64,000 bases of DNA from Metarhizium brunneum. Lineage: Eukaryota; Ascomycota; Sordariomycetes; Hypocreales; Clavicipitaceae. Below the pieces are notes generated by a model. The model did not search any database, was not told the origin of the DNA, and was given only the letters and a program-made list of their open reading frames with translations. The translations under genes were made by a program, and so were the position numbers. The stretch covers positions 1,550,001 through 1,614,000 of the forward strand of contig NC_089427.1 of NCBI RefSeq assembly GCF_013426205.1, in the 5' to 3' direction. This document shows, one piece after another, positions 11,034-23,795 of the stretch. How positions within the stretch are numbered: the first letter of the stretch is position 1; each line of letters opens with the position of its first letter.

Positions 11034-13217
11034 ATGTCCGTATTTACGTGGTGCTCGAGACGGGCCGGCGCCCTGAGCATGCTTGTTCTAATAGCTTTAT
11101 GCTACTGGGTTGTCTCTCGCGAGGCGCAAGAAGAATGGCAAAGCGACGAATTCAGCAGAGAAAACGAGCAAGCGGCTTTCAAACCGATCGTAACCCCTCA
11201 ACACGGGGCGGGAATCTGGACAGTGGTATTCTCGTACTACTGTCTGTTTATCCATGGGCTCGTGTTCGTCTTCCCCGTCCGGGCATGCTGGTCGGTTTGG
11301 ACCATGACCCAATCGCTCAAGAAGGCGGCCCAGAGCAAGGCAATTGAGGACTACAAAAGGACCATGGTGCGCCGTCGCGTATCTTTGACATCTGTTAGCA
11401 GCTCTGCGACACTTACCTCGGAGACTCTGGCTACGGAGAGCAATGCTTGTTCGTCAATGTTCAGCGAGACCAGTGACCATGAGCTTGAAAACTACACAGA
11501 TGCCACTGAATACATGGAAGATGCTGTCATTCACGCAATTATAATTCCTAATTACAAGGAGGAGATGGACACTCTCAAAGAGACACTGGACGTCCTGGCC
11601 TCGCATTCCCAGGCTCGAAATTGCTATGATGTAAGTACCTCAAAGAGAGAAGAAAACCGGCGTACGCAAGGCCTGAGTTTCACGGCTACTATCAGCATCG
11701 AGAATGCTATTCTGGCACTTGATCAAGCGCAACAATTGGGGTGGCAGATCTGCCAGTCGAGAGATAGGATGAGGCTAATGCTGGCACCAGGTCTACCTCG
11801 GAATGGAACAGCGCGAAGCCGAATCTGAATCAAAGGCTCTCAAGCTCATCCATGAATTTGTCAACAAGTTCCGCTCCATCGACTTCTCTATACATCCTGC
11901 AGACATTCCAGGGGAGGCCGCTGGAAAGGGCAGCAATCTGGCTTGGGCTGCACGCAAACTCAGTGTCAAGTATTCGATGGGGATGAGGCAAAATGTCATT
12001 GTGACTGGAATTGATGGTACGTCCAGGTCTTTCTTGTGCATTTTGAAGACAACGGAGCTTACAAAGATTCTACAGCGGACAGCCATCTTTCATCTAGCTA
12101 CTTCACCAGCATTACCAGCATGCATCATGCCCACCCTGACACAGCGTCGACTACACTGTATGCCGCGCCGATCATCTTTGATCGCAACGCCCATGCCGTA
12201 CCGGCGATTGTCCGCGTGGCTGACATTCTTTGGTGTGCAGCCGGAATCTCTGGTCTCTACAAGGGCTCAGTTATAGCCCCCCCTACTTCAGTCTACTCTC
12301 TGCCTCTGATCCTGGTTGACCGTGTCGGCGGCTGGGACTGCGACGCTGAGGCCATTGGTGAAGATTTACACATGTACATTAAATGCTTCTTTGCGCTCAA
12401 TGGCAACTTGACCTGTCGGACAGTGCTTAGCCCCGTAAGCCAGAGCAATGTCACGGGCGGCGGGAAAGGAGGCATCCGAGGAGCCGTGAAGGACATCAAG
12501 GCACGATATAAGCAGGCTCTCCGTCACATGTGGGGAGCATTGGATACTGGGTTCGCCCTGCGCAAGGCAGCTGAGATGTGGAAAGAGCGCAAACAGACGA
12601 CGAGAACCTTCAGGCCTCTTCACAGCCAGGGCAACGAATCGAGCCTGTATATTCCCGACATTGAATTCACAAGCACCGCCGACGTGTCGGCTGCGAACGG
12701 CATCTTCTCGGACCTGACCCAGGACACCATCAAGGAACCGCACTTGGAGAAGATATTCTATCTCTTCCACCGACTATTCGAGGCGCACTTTTTACCCGTC
12801 CACATGACCATTCTCGTCTTTGCTTCCGCGCTGTACGTATGGTTTGCAGATGGAAACGGGGACCCCCACAATGTCGCCTGGATCTTTGCGGTATCCAACA
12901 TGTTGCGAACCATGGGGTTCATGGGCGTAGCCTGCTACCTGTTTCTCTATGAAAGCTACCACCGGATTTGCGTAGCCGCACGCGAGAAGGAAATGACGCG
13001 CGCCAAGCTCGCAGACGGCATGTGCTTCTCGCACCGCTCGGTCAAGAAGAACTTTGTCGACTACATCCTCGTGCCGGTGGTGGCCCCCCTGTACGGCGCC
13101 ATCCCCTGCGCCCAGGCCGAGATATGTCATCTTTGGACGGTGAATCTCGTATACGCGGTCAGCAAGAAAGTCACACGGCAGAGGGCCACGTCCAAGGCTG
13201 CGATGGACATGGCGTGA
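11034..13217 (+). CDS. Membrane family-2 glycosyltransferase (fungal)
   Basis: Exons 11034-11630, 11791-12016 and 12076-13217 give 654 aa. It has one N-terminal hydrophobic segment (~16-30), another near 70-95, then the GT2 core and at least two C-terminal membrane segments. Core motifs are AIIIPNYKEEMDTLKETL (nucleotide-binding start), GKGSNLAWAAR, VTGIDADSHL (DxD-like metal site), GGWDCDAEAIGEDLHMY (acceptor Asp/Glu) and RYKQALRHMWG, the position of the QxxRW motif of processive enzymes. The family is widespread in Pezizomycotina but its acceptor is not known to me; a wall or lipid-linked glycan role is inference. The ATG at 11034 precedes the first membrane segment; an open frame extends upstream to 10479, so a longer N-terminus or a 5' UTR intron cannot be excluded. 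Confidence 0.8.
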
Positions 13218-14334
13218 CCCCGTTTGTCCAATGGAAATGTTTACTTGTGGTTCCTTCTTGCCACCACGACTTATCTGCGAGACACGAAGGCGTGGCACTG
13301 GTGATTTCGGGATGCCTGGTTCAGCGACTCTTTGATTCACATATATTTATTTATTTTACATGGTGGTGGTTTTATGGCACAACGTGCTGTACAGGACCTA
13401 ATCTGCACATACTTGCATGAGCTACCCGCTTCATAGCCTGGGAGTCAGCGTCAAAGAATCATGTTTCGATGCGAAGCTTTCCTTTCTTTTCTTTCTTCCA
13501 ACTTCAGTGGCCGGCGTTTATTTCGGGGGTTGGGCATCCGCGCAGTGTCCCCGGTCACTGGCTGGTCTTGCACATTCGCTAGACATTTTTGCATAGAGGA
13601 ATCAATGAGCATGGGGGGTTCGGGTCGTGCTGTAATGGGGGCCCGGAAGAGGCGCGACGAGACTGGAAGTAATTAATGTCTTGGACTAGATGATTAATAT
13701 TTAATGCTTATGGATGTAGCCCTGGCTCCGGTGCGTGAGACTGGGATTTTGTCAATGGTTTCTGCCGGGCCGTGGTGTAAGTGATGATTAATGCCACGCC
13801 CCGTGATGAAGATTGAACCGCCAATGCAAGGAAAGTTGCGCTTGGATGGAACACAAATCTCGCAAGCACAGCCCGCTGTCCTGGCCCCTGAGTCGTACGA
13901 ATAAACTGGTTATTCGCCCACGTCAACGCTCATCGGAATGCTGACATTGAAGTTTAATCGCTTGCCTCGGCGGCAAAGGCGGAGTGGATCTCCCGCCGCC
14001 GCCGTCTCAACTCCGAGCAGGTCCGGATGTACGTCCACTTTGCGTCCGCCACGCGGCGTCGCAAATCCGATGTGTCGCGGGTTTATGGCTGTAGAAAGAG
14101 TATAAGTAGTGTTGGGGTCTTGGAATACAAATTCTTTTGCCTCGCACTTTCCCTCATCCTGCTTGCGCACTGCTCTACTCTCCCTACTGAATTGTCCACT
14201 TGGATTTAGTGGGCGGCCCATTAGAGTTGTGGTGTTAACGTGCATTATTCAAGATTGCACTACAAGTTGCCCTCTTACCTCCCACATCACCCATCAACTA
14301 TTCAGCAAGAAAGGACCAATAAAGGCAAGTCGAA
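13218..14334. other. Intergenic region before the DJ-1 gene
   Basis: No gene is recognised. It holds the 3' end of the glycosyltransferase transcript and the promoter of the DJ-1/PfpI gene. TATAAGTA near 14100 is a possible TATA-like site, about 235 bp upstream of the ATG. Confidence 0.4.
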
Positions 14335-15158
14335 ATGTCGTCACACATCAAGATAGGAGTGTTCATCCCCAATGGCGCTCAATTCCTCGACGTTGCATGC
14401 GTTGATAGCTTCGGCGTCATGTCCAAGAAGTACCTCGGCGTCCTCCCCTTCATCCCTTCGCACGTTTCTTCTCTCGCACCAGACGTGTCCATTTACTACG
14501 TTAGCAGCCCGAAGCAAGGGCCCGAGATTCCATTGACTTCAGGGGCTGTTCTGAAAGCTACCCACGTATACACGGACGAGGAGGTGGCTCCGGGCAAACT
14601 GGACATGGTGGTTGTTCCTGGCCCCGATCCGACAGAGAAGTTTGCAGAAGAGGGACTCAAGTGGCTACGAGGACATGCCGAGACAGAGGGCGTGGATGTG
14701 CTGAGTATCTGCACGGGCTTGTTCATATGTGCGTCTGCAGGCATTGCGGATGGCAAAAGAGCGAGTGGGCCGAGAGGATTGCAGAATTGGTTGAAGGAGT
14801 CGTTCCCCAAGTTGAATCTAGTTGGGGACAAGTACCGATGGGTGCAGGATGGCAATTTTTGGTCAAGCGGTATGCTGCAACCCACGGCTCCTCTGATGCA
14901 AGGCTAATATTAGATGCTGGTGTTTTAGGCGGCGTTACGAATGGGAATGAGCTGGTTGCTGCATATGCACGAGCTAGTAACCGCTGGGCTCAGCCAGTTG
15001 TCGAGGCAGGTCTGATGATGACCGAGGTTGGGGACCGGGGCCAGTTCTATGAAGGTAATCAATCTGTATTCTATCTGCGTTTTTCCTGGCAAATTGTCAA
15101 GGCATGGTTTCTGAATCTGACACGACGGCAGGAGACGGCGAAGGCAAAGACGCCGTGA
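14335..15158 (+). CDS. DJ-1/PfpI (ThiJ) family protein
   Basis: Exons 14335-14869 and 14929-15158 give 254 aa. It has the class-I glutamine-amidotransferase-like fold of DJ-1/PfpI: KIGVFIPNGAQFLDV at the N-terminus, DMVVVPGPDP in the middle and the nucleophile elbow VLSICTGLFICASAGIADGKRAS with Cys near residue 126. Many relatives follow this elbow with ATTHW, where the histidine helps form the active site; here the sequence is ASGPRG, so that His is absent. The C-terminal ~30 residues (YLRFSWQIVKAWFLNL) are an aromatic, helix-like extension. Members include isonitrile hydratases, glyoxalase III-like proteins and regulators; the substrate cannot be assigned. The 59-bp intron restores GGVTNGNELVAAYAR, which fits the family. 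Confidence 0.8.
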
Positions 15159-15928
15159 GCCAGTCGTGACAGAGCAGAGGACGAGGTGAAAGTTTGTTGG
15201 GGGCAATTAATCAGACGTGATGGAGTGTTGTGAGGATGCTGAAGAAACGGGGTAGAAATGTAGTATATCTCGTCGTTTTGGTGTCGGCAGGGTTGATGGG
15301 TGGTATCGATTCTCGAAGAGCGGAAACATCTCCTACTCCGGGCAAGGGCACAAGACAAGAGCCGTAAATATATATGTAGCGTACAAACATGCCATGAAAC
15401 TCTTGATTGAACTCCTCACCTCAAAAGGCATTATTGTGGACGATGAAGGACGATGAAAGGGTCTTCAGGGGCGTGGTCAAGAAAATGATGACGTCTGGTT
15501 GATTGAGAGGCAGCCCTTGATATCAGTCCGAATATTCAGACGGCATTTTCGAATGTTCACCTCAGTCGCAGTTGCCTGCGTTTGCAGGTTACGGTGCTTA
15601 GATACCTAGGTACTTGGGCGGTTCGGGTGGGGCCGTTGCTGAGACAGCGCCCCAGTGCTGGTCCCACGTTACGATAACGACTTATCGCGCTTTCTAATTG
15701 GCCAGAAGTCCAAAGCGGAGTCTCGACAGCGAAGGAAAAGAAAAATTTCCAAAGCTCGTCGCTCGCTGGCCTTGACTTTTCGATCTTCGATTTTCACACC
15801 TCGCCAGTGCCAGAGAAATATCACGTTTTGCAACTGCAGACTTCTTCGCCTTCCATCTCCACCTAATAATTCCCTCGGCGTCCTTTACACATCTTCTTGC
15901 TTCTCAATTTATAACTAGTCTAGCCAAA
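15159..15928. other. Intergenic region between DJ-1 and FPR4
   Basis: This holds the 3' UTR of the DJ-1 gene and the promoter/leader of the FKBP gene. A TACCTAGGTAC motif, common in intergenic DNA of this window, lies near 15603. The leader upstream of 15929 is pyrimidine-rich. No gene is seen. Confidence 0.45.
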
Positions 15929-17620
15929 ATGTCCGCCGTTCCTGGTCCCGTGTATGGCCTCGAGGTCCCACCTGGCGAGATTTTGATCCCGGCCGCCATG
16001 GACTTCCCTGCTTCTGTGAGTGCTATTTCTCACCTTGTCATGTTGTTATGATGTCCCAAGATGCAAGCATGAAACATGCCCTTCAGATTGGCATTTCTCT
16101 GCCATGAACTTGCGGCAAATCAACTAACCGACAAACCAGTTCCGCATCACCATGGCTGCGTTGGACCCTACCGAGGAGCCAGAGGCTGATGAAGAGGGCA
16201 ACGTGCCTGCTGTTCCTCGCGCTACTCTGCGACTTGTTAAGCGGGCTTTCCCTGGCCTTGACGATGAGGATGACGACGAGGAGATCGATGACGAATATAT
16301 GAAGGCTTTGCTCGCTGCCTCTGACGACGATGAGGATGAGGATGATGAGGAAGCCAACGGTGGCCCTAGCGATCCCACCAAGGCTAAGAAGCAGAAGCAG
16401 GCCGCTGCTATCAAGAAACTCCTTGAGGCTACCAAGGAGGATGAGGATGAAGAAGATGACGAAGATGAAGACATGGAGGATGCCAAGCCCAACGGTGTGA
16501 AGGGTAAGGACAAGAAGGGCAAAGCTAAGGGCAAGGCCAAGGCCACTGAGGAAGTCGAAGAAGAAGACGAGGATGATGAAGACGAGGATGACGAGGATGA
16601 CGACAGCGATGACGGTGCTGACCTCGAGAACTTCGTTGTCTGCACTCTTGATACCGAGCGGGTAAGTCAATAGCCTTGATCATGTCAGTCAATGGATGTG
16701 GGGCTAACAGTAGCACGCAGAACTATCAGCAGCCGCTCGATATCACTGTCAACCACGGCGAGAAGGTATTCTTTGTTGTCACTGGTACACACACCGTCTA
16801 CCTCACTGGAAACTACATCATGGATGATGAGGACGACTATGACAGTGAGGATGACGAGGAGGACTATGACTTCGACCCTGAAGAGCTGGATTACGCCATG
16901 GGAGAGGATGCTAGTGACGATGAGAGCGACGAGCTTGATGATGTTGAGGATCCCCGTGTCACCGAGGTCGACTCTGACGAGGAGGAAGCTCCTAAGCTGG
17001 TAAAGACCAAGAAGGGCAAGAATAAGCGCTCTGCCGAGGAAGCCGACGGTCTCGATGAGATGATTGCCAAGGCTTCCGACTCCAAGAAGCAACAGAAGAA
17101 GCTCAAGAACAACAAGGCGGAGGCCGTAGCTGCCGAGGAGAGCAAGAAGGACAAGAAGGTCCAGTTCGCCAAGAACCTCGAGCAGGGGCCTACTGGCTCT
17201 GGCAAGCAGTCCGGCAAGGCCACTACTGGCGTAAAGGTCGTTCAGGGCGTTACCGTCGACGACCGAACCATTGGCAAGGGTCGCACCGTTAAGAAGGGCG
17301 ACACCGTTGCCGTCCGATATATTGGCAAGCTTGCTAACGGCCAGCAGTTTGATGGTATGTGAAGTCGAATCTACTTGTTCTCATCTGTTCTATCATGCTA
17401 AGTCATGGAAATAGCCAACAAAAAGGGTAAACCCTTTTCCTTCAAAGTCGGTAAGGATGAGGTTATCAAGGGGTGGGACATTGGTATTGCCGGCATGGCC
17501 ATTGGCGGTGAACGTCGTTTGACCATCCCTGCAAATCTTGGATATGGCTCTCGTGGCATGCCTGGCATCCCTGCCAACAGCCAATTGACCTTTGATGTCA
17601 AGCTTCTCGAGATCAAATAA
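15929..17620 (+). CDS. fpr4: Nucleolar FKBP-type prolyl isomerase / histone chaperone FPR3-FPR4
   Basis: Exons 15929-16015, 16140-16661, 16721-17354 and 17415-17620 give 482 aa. Residues ~1-200 form a nucleoplasmin-like N-terminal region split by long acidic runs ([35 protein letters not shown]). A second acidic/lysine-rich stretch follows. The C-terminal ~110 residues are a complete FKBP domain: [48 protein letters not shown] and [11 protein letters not shown]. Known Fpr3/Fpr4 act at nucleolar chromatin as histone chaperones and isomerise prolines in histone H3. The first exon encodes only 29 residues. All splice sites are GT-AG, and the final splice joins QQFD to ANKKGKPF, as expected for an FKBP fold. 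Confidence 0.92.
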
Positions 17621-18460
17621 GTCAAAACAGGCTCCCGACTTGATGTATTCATTTCTCCTTTGTTCTTGGTTTTGCATGTAAAAGAATATCCCGGGCGCCC
17701 AACTCTGAGTTGATACTGGCACGAGCTGGGTAGCGGCGTTTGTCACGTTCCAGGTTTGGAATTTCCATCGTAAGACCCACCGCGATGCTGAAGAGTCTTG
17801 GACCTGTCTCCTCTGTTAGGATTTGCGGGCGTGTTTGATGAATACTGAACGCAATAATGCAGTTGGGCATAGAGGGGAGGATGAGGCGATGATCCGCATT
17901 TGCATGATTGGCGTATCACTGAGCAGGGCGTTGTCGATAGCATAGATCGCCGCTGATGGATGTATTGAGTGCCTGCTTCAAGGATTCTGGCGTACTTATA
18001 CAATAAAAGCAATGTTTGATGGAAGTTGCGTGACATGGCCGAGACACATGCCGAAGATGCTTGCGACTGTATACCTTGACATAGAACTATTTGTTACTTG
18101 CTGATGTGTAGCCAGGGAGTTGAGGAAGCCGTGTTAACACATGTCCTGGGGAGGCAAGAGCCATCCCGAATCACGCCTACATTCGGCCAAGAAGCGGAAA
18201 GTAACGAAGCCCGAATTCACGTGTAGAGCAGGTTCGGTCTAAACGAACCCAGAAACCGAAACCTCGCCTCCTTGCCATCCGTGCCAGTCGTCCAACTTTG
18301 ATCAGTAGCATTCATTCCATTTGCCCGACCCGTGGGCTGTGGAAGTCAACTCACCCGCCTACATGCCTATCGACGCATTTCAGGAATAAATATTATCGAG
18401 GTGGGTTCGGCAAAGACAGTCAGCTCTTGACATTGAAGTCGTCGTTGAGTGCCAGGCAAT
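17621..18460. other. Intergenic region before the kinase pseudogene
   Basis: This is the 3' UTR of the FKBP gene and the presumed promoter of the kinase-like locus. The open frames are on both strands and carry no motifs. Confidence 0.45.
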
Positions 18461-21208
18461 ATGCTGCCGAAGCTGTTGAACAAGCGCAGTAGTTGCCCAG
18501 TACTGGACCCAGCAGCTAGACAGATAACAGGACCACAGCCAAACGCAAAAGATGGAGAGCAAACCGAGTTGAATTCACCCAAGAATCGACCTGGGAGTAT
18601 CAAAGTATTGTCCGAGATACGCAGTGCTATCCGCGCCATCAGACAAACCACATACAATTGTACGTGCCTGCCCCCTTTTCTTGACATAATGGCTGACACC
18701 TGCCAACAAAAACTAGGCTCGGATAATTCCAACATCATTGAATGGAATCAAAGGCGCTCTTCATCCCCAAATGCGGACAGAAAATACGTCAGCCATGGCG
18801 TGGGTGGGATGACACCAATTCCTTTGCACAAAGGCAGGGGTTCGTCACCAAAAGCTCTCGCGAAGCGGCTCAGATTTGAGAACTTTGGAACTTCAACCAA
18901 TGCAACAGTTGTCCTTCGAGGCTCTTCTTTGCGACGGCGGACGTCTCTGCAAGCCATGCCAAGCTCTCCCTCCTTGCCTCTTGGCGATGCTGTTAGCTCG
19001 ATTTCCTCGCTGGGTACTGACAAATCGTCCGTCGTTGGGAACAACTCAACTCGGAAAACATCTGTGGATTCTAGGGTTTCGCAATCAACTTCCAACAAAG
19101 CAAGTCCGAAACGACGTCGGAGCCGTAGGCATCCGTGGTCCAGATCTAGTCCGGATGCTGGCACCTTGCAAACCATCGACGAGGGGCTATATCAACCACA
19201 GCCCACAATCCTCACTGTTGAGAAGGCAGCAGGCGCCAAGGTGTATCTTGAAACTTACTTCAATAATCTTTTAAACAAGCCGAACGCTCGGGCTGCTCGC
19301 CAACAATATCTAGAATCCCAGCTCTACTACAGTCCGCATTTGGATCTAGATGAAAAGGATGTCATCAGACGATCATTTTACTACCAGGAGACGTGCCACT
19401 CAAGAGAGACACGAGTAATGACAATAAAATCTCTTCTTTCTCTCGATCGTCAAGACCTTTCCTACGCGGAAAATTATGACTGCCTAAAGGTGCTTGGCCG
19501 AGGCAGCTTTGGGGTTGTCAAATTAGTACGTGAAAAAGCTAGTGAGGCGCATGCGTTTCCTCGGCAAGTTTATGCAATGAAGATCATACGAAAGTCGGAG
19601 ATGCTTCGGAGCTGCCAAGAGGGACATTTAAGAGCAGAGAGGGATTTTCTTGTCGCCTCAGAAGGTTCCAACTGGTTAGTGTCTCGAGTTCCCAGCGATT
19701 TCAGAGGCGGTGCCATGCTCACTAACCACGACAGGATTGTTCCATTGGTAGCCAGTTTCGATGACCTGACAAGTCTTTACTTGGTGATGGAATACATGCC
19801 AGGTGGAGACTTTCTTGGTCTATTGATTCGAGAAAACATACTTCCTGAGTCAGTGGCAAGATTCTACATTGCTGAAATGATTCTGGCGGTTGAGGAAGCG
19901 CATCGACTCAAGTTCATTCATCGTGACATCAAGCCTGACAATTTTCTGATATCGGCATCGGGACATTTAAAAATATCGGACTTTGGGCTCGCATTTGACG
20001 GACACTGGTCTCATGACCTTTCATATTACAACTGCCAGCGTTACTCTTTGTTGGGCAGACTGGGTATCCGTGTGGATGGCGACGCAGAGGATCGAAAGAA
20101 GTCTGCCAATATTAGTTCACAGATACCCTGGCTGCAAGCAATGAAGGAAATTTTGGACCGCCACGAACGGAAGAGTGTAGGAAACGAAGACGATTTGCCT
20201 AGCCTTCTGGGCTAGAGAAACAGATGCGGCAACCGTGTCTCAGCGAATTCTGTCGTCGGAACGAGCCAGTACATGGCACCAGAGGTGATCAGAGCTTGTA
20301 AAGGTTCTGAGTATGATGGAAGGTGCGATTGGTAGAGCATTGGCATCATTCTATATGAGTGCCTTTATGGGCATACCCCTTTCTTTGCCGACGATGGTCG
20401 AAAACAGACGAAGAGCAACATCTTGGTAGGTTTCGTCCGAGTTCCCCGAGGTTCAGGGACCAAGAATTTCTGATGATCATACTCCTAGGATCACAAAAAG
20501 ATCTTCTCGTTCCCACATCGACCTTTGATTAGCGATAAATGCAAGGACTTGGTATATCGGCTGATTCAGGACAAGGAGCTCCGGCTATGCTCGAGGCGGT
20601 ACCAAATGAAGGATCGCTGCCAGGTTGACAATAGACGATACACGGATATCTTTGGAAGACATGTCTTTCCAGATGATGCGGAAGATATCAAGTCTCACCG
20701 CTGGTTCAAGAATTTTCCCTGGGACCGTGTTCATGCCATCAACCCACCGTTTGTGCCACACATAACTAGTCTCGATGACACTCATTATTTTGACGAGTCA
20801 GATCCTTTTACAGAGCCCATGGCTTCCTCTGAGAACGAGACAGTGGACCCGACACCTGATCATATTCGTTGGGTGCTGCGAGAATGCCGGCCTGTGGTTC
20901 AAAATTTGGCGATCGAGCTGATTGCAACCCCATACGATTCGACAAGACTGCGTAGTGCTGATCGCAGAATTGATAGAACTTTCAATATCTCGCCTGAAGA
21001 GCGCAAGACTCTCAAAACATTCATTCGTATGTATGGAAGAAAAGAACGCAAGCGACCCAGAGACATATTATTGCGAGATCAGAGCACCAAAACATTGGCC
21101 TTGGACGTGAGAAAAAAGACGGCATTCATGGGGTACGGGTGGCGTCGGATGCGTCCCGGGGGGTACATAACGCCAAATTTGGGGAAATACGAGATGGCGG
21201 AGCTCTAA
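18461..21208 (+). pseudogene. NDR-family AGC kinase with two in-frame amber codons
   Basis: Segments 18461-18659, 18717-19674, 19735-20425 and 20489-21208 join in one frame of 856 codons. Residues up to ~240 are a Ser-rich, disordered leader. An NDR-type N-terminal regulatory helix region (VYLETYFNNLLNK, then RRSFYYQETCH) precedes the kinase domain: GRGSFG glycine loop, YAMKII lysine, HRDIKPDN catalytic loop, DFG, a ~90-residue insert before GTSQYMAPE, and a C-terminal AGC tail. TAG replaces the expected Trp codon at 20213-20215 (codon 546, before RNR, where NDR kinases have W-K/R-x-N-R-R) and at 20333-20335 (codon 586, second Trp of CDWWS). The frame is otherwise intact to the TAA at 21206. 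Translation would stop before the APE motif, so a full kinase cannot be made without readthrough. Both changes are TGG to TAG, i.e. CpA to TpA on the other strand, the context favoured by RIP. Sequencing error is the main alternative. Confidence 0.8.
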
Positions 21209-21403
21209 ACTCAGCGAAGTGTTAACAGTTGAAGGGGGGGAAGCGCGAGCAACTCTTAGACGAGTATGGGATCCGAGTATGAAGACTGAGAAAATGAATT
21301 ATTGGTCGCTGGACCATAGTATTATTAGTATTATAGAATATTATTCCTTTTTCTTCTCCCCTTTCAGCGTATAACAGAACTTGGTAAGTGGTATGACTAC
21401 ACC

Positions 21404-22914
21404 TTAAGATGACCCGCGTGAAACGGCAGCGGCCCTGGCATTTTGGACCTCCCATTCAAATTCTTTGAGACCACGAATCTCGCCGGAGAAGAACAATAAA
21501 GCCAGGAGACCGTCTATAACACCTGTGGCCAAGCCTAGACTGGCTAACAGCATGAGGAGGAAGGAAACAAAGTTGCGCGGACTGAACCACACAGCTACTA
21601 AGCAGCCAATCCAAATAAGTACAGACGCGTAAAAGTGAAGACCACGCCAGTATCGCTGCTGCCTTTCTCGAGAAGCATACTTTTTCGTCAAGGCGAGAAT
21701 CTCGTCATAGTCGGAGAGGGTGAGCCTGCAAGTATGTTCTTCATTATAGCGAAGCTGTAAGTCATGTTCGGTGGGCTTTTGAACAGCACCGCCAGAAAGA
21801 GTGTGCCGTTGAAGAGTGGCCCGGACGCCAAAGTGATCAGACAGGGAGCAATTCAACTCTGGGTGGCGACCTGTAATTTCTACAGCAGCAGATTTGACTA
21901 TCCAGCCTGTTCCACCGGAGACGTCGCCTGTTGATGCGAAGACATAGTCTATGCGTTTGCCCTGGGGGTCTTTTGTATGAGGATCCACGGGGCAGGGATC
22001 GTGCTTGAGCTTCTTTTGCTCTTGTTTGCTCCATCTCCACGTGTTATAGACTGTATCACTGGCTGCTCCGTTGACAAGGAGGTTGTGCTCGGCTGTAGGG
22101 ACGGGGAGACCGCGAGCCTTTTCTTCGGCTTGGTCCGATGCCCCGATGGAACTGTCAGGGTGGAGGATACGCCACGTATCCCGGATGGGGGCGCCGGATG
22201 TGATGATGCGGTAGGCGAGGGAGAGGGGGATCATGTTGAAGTCACCAAGGGCGACGACCAAGTGCCCACGGTCAGTGGCACCGCGGACCAGTTTGGCGAT
22301 GTCCCATGCCTGGGCGGTTCGGTGACAGAGATACGAGTCATTAGGCTCGCTTTCATAGGGAGCATGAGTCTTTCGTACCAAGGTTTTAGTTATGCAAAAG
22401 GCCGAAAAAGCTTGTCATGGATGATTTTGCCACTTACATGTGTGTTGAAGACTTCAATGATGTCCTTTCTACCTGGTCCGTATCTCACCTTGGCTGTGGC
22501 AACACCCTTCCCGACATACCAATCACCTCTCCAAAAAGCGGTTGGCCGTCCGTTCAGTTTGTAAGGAAACATGGAACTCTCCTCAATAGGCCAACGACTT
22601 AGGATGGCTAAACCACCCCCAAACGCACCACTGTGATAGAACTTTCCATGAGGTAGAATGGCCCGCGTAGCGTCTCGGATGGCACGGTAATCGTCCTGAA
22701 CCCAGCATTCTTGGAGACATACAATGTGAGGAGTCGGCTCGAGTGCAGCTATATGTCTACCTATTTCGGCGAGGCGAGGAGTGCGAAGGGCCGATATATG
22801 GAGGAGGCCCCAGCAGTTGAGGGTCAGGAGGGTGAGTTCTGATGGAAGGGTCGGATCCACGTCATTTTCAGTGCTGTGCTGCGCTTGGCCGGTCTCAATA
22901 TTAGCCAAGGGCAT
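21404..22914 (-). CDS. isc1: Inositol phosphosphingolipid phospholipase C (ISC1, neutral sphingomyelinase family)
   Basis: Exons 22914-22438 and 22369-21404 give 480 aa. The endonuclease/exonuclease/phosphatase fold is complete: LTLNCWGL, VCLQECW (metal Glu), WYVGKGVATAKV (P-loop-like region of Isc1), FNTHTHAPY formed across the 68-bp intron, VVALGDFNM, RIDYVFAS and LSDHFGV (catalytic Asp-His). Two hydrophobic segments near the C-terminus (~420-470) anchor it in membranes, as in Isc1. The yeast enzyme hydrolyses complex sphingolipids to ceramide at the ER and mitochondria; substrate and location here are inferred. It converges with the kinase pseudogene, with under 200 bp between the stops. 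Confidence 0.9.
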
Positions 22915-23760
22915 TGTGAGCCTGTTTAATTCAACTACCGCTTCCGTAGGTTTGGCTTTGATTCGTATTGAGTGTTGGGTGGAGGCACTGTTGAGGCTCT
23001 CTAGGTTGATTGGTGGTGAGAAATGGTTGTTGACACGTGACGAAGTAAAATGAGCTTTACAACGGCAATCACGATGGGAGCAATTGCTTGAGCTCAGCTA
23101 AGCAGATAATTTCTTGTACCTTTTTTTTTTTTGCTTTTTTCTTTCTTTCTTTTTCTTTGGCCAAATACTCTCTCGGATCTGCAGTACGGAGTATTTTCCC
23201 TCATATTCTCGTCCCAATGTGCCTTGCACGTCCCAATGGATGCTATGCTAAATAATGAAGCTGTCACTGTCTTTGGTAGCTCACGCGACACCGTCGGTCT
23301 TGCGATTGGCAGGTCCGATCCGAAGGCAAATACTGTACATTTATGTATGTGGTCTCGACATCTTCGGTGAAGATTCGACACGGGGTCCTCATACGAGACT
23401 GACACTGGCACTGAAAGACGCGGTGACAAGGGAAGTTAGAACCGAGCTCTATACACCGCAATAAAAACCAGCCTTGTCGTCCTTCTCAATGGGGGACCTA
23501 GATCCGATGCAAGCGACAAATTGAGAGATTTGCCTGCCGAGTTCGGCACTGGCATCCGCCAGAAACCGACCGACATGGGAACATGGCCATTCTTGCTCCA
23601 CGTACGGAGCTTGGTGGATGTTTTAAAAAATTTGGTTCACGAAGCGAAGGCCTGGGCGCAGCAGGCGTTTGTTGTGCATCCCCGCAAAGCTCTCCTCCGT
23701 TGCCGGACTACCTCGCCGTACACCGGGCTTGGAGGAACCACGGAAAAGTGGCCGGCTTCA

Positions 23761-23795
23761 AAGGCTCAAGGCTCAAGACCCAAGGCTCAAGGCTC
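23761..23795. repeat. Short tandem array, AAGGCTC units
   Basis: Four copies of the heptamer AAGGCTC, two in each half, are separated by AAGACCC in a 35-bp stretch. No coding role is seen. Confidence 0.7.

Noticed and set aside
16083..16670. Long minus-strand frames opposite FPR4 made of Ser, Leu or Val runs
   Set aside because: They are antisense shadows of the acidic GAT/GAG-rich repeats of FPR4.
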